A stretch of DNA of 21,931 nt from NCBI RefSeq assembly GCF_051233685.1, contig NZ_JBAMMY010000014.1:1-21931 (forward strand). The letters are read 5' to 3'. Shown piece by piece: positions 21,795-21,931 of the stretch; positions within the stretch are counted from its first letter, which is position 1; each line of letters starts with the position of its first letter. Origin of the DNA: RPRI01 sp051233685 (GTDB taxonomy: Bacteria; Desulfobacterota; Desulfobacteria; Desulfobacterales; RPRI01). The notes beneath the pieces are model-generated. The model ran no database searches. It worked only from the letters and a program-made list of their open reading frames with translations, and was not told the DNA's origin. A program made the translations under genes and the position numbers.

Positions 21795-21931
21795 GTTGTG
21801 TTTAGGGAGATAGGTGGTGTATCCATCGGTTGATTGTTACCGAGGCAATTAACCGACCAAAAAAAAGGAAAGGATACACACACCATGAATAACGATAATG
21901 TAATTATAATTAAAAAGCCAGAATCTTTTAT
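21795..21931 (+). mobile_element. 5' end of an IS256-family insertion sequence
   Basis: A structured leader starting near GTTGTGTTTAGGGAGATAGG leads into a transposase gene that runs off the window. The exact outer end of the element cannot be fixed, because the other inverted end is not in the window. The leader folds into an outer stem (21817-21824 with 21872-21879) and an inner stem (21826-21836 with 21846-21856). Confidence 0.6.
21885..21931 (+). CDS. IS256-family (mutator-type) transposase, N-terminal fragment at window edge
   Basis: Only 15 codons are visible, MNNDNVIIIKKPESF, cut by the end of the window. The NVI(x)KKPE start recalls IS256-family transposases, which continue with a D-P-L-T type segment not visible here. 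The ribosome binding site AAAGGAAAGGA lies about 11 nt upstream and overlaps the right arm of a leader stem. The family call is therefore tentative. Confidence 0.5.
   Translation, partial: MNNDNVIIIKKPESF

Overview
The window looks like a chromosomal segment of a strictly anaerobic, AT-rich bacterium, most likely a sulfate-reducing or related member of the former Deltaproteobacteria (Desulfobacterota). This is inferred from the oxygen-independent (early cobalt insertion) cobalamin pathway, the CbiK-type chelatase, the fused CbiET, and the dense load of insertion-sequence remnants and toxin-antitoxin modules. No rRNA, tRNA or CRISPR was seen.

Bases 1-9490 are an accessory region. It opens with an IS66-type transposase remnant cut by an apparently intact IS701-family element with 17-bp inverted ends. 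Next come two small conserved or hypothetical genes, a short overlapping membrane ORF, a large single-polypeptide restriction-modification enzyme (PD-(D/E)XK nuclease + N6-adenine methylase, minus strand) and a DUF433/DUF5615 toxin-antitoxin-like pair. A GC-rich block of four consecutive hairpins ends in an attC-like GTTAGGC. Beyond it lie a frameshifted PD-(D/E)XK nuclease gene and a HigB/HigA pair bracketed by two nearly identical 213-bp direct repeats.

Bases 9450-19738 hold one plus-strand cobalamin locus: promoter, class I cobalamin riboswitch, intrinsic terminator, then cbiM-cbiN-cbiQ-cbiO (cobalt ECF importer), cbiK (cobaltochelatase), cbiL, cbiC, cbiD, cbiET, cbiF, cbiG and cbiH. Most genes overlap or nearly touch. 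The exceptions are 96- and 98-bp gaps after cbiN and cbiET; the second gap carries a 17-bp inverted repeat built of heptamer units. Together the genes import Co2+, insert it into sirohydrochlorin and perform most corrin-ring methylations and ring contraction. The precorrin-6A reductase (cbiJ), the amidases and the late nucleotide-loop genes are not present here.

Bases 19739-21931 are again accessory: a zinc-ribbon small protein, a degraded TonB-dependent receptor fragment (possibly a former B12/corrinoid receptor), a small ORF overlapping an AbiEii/MNT-like nucleotidyltransferase, an unassigned 400-bp stretch, and the 5' end of an IS256-family element whose leader can fold over the transposase ribosome binding site.
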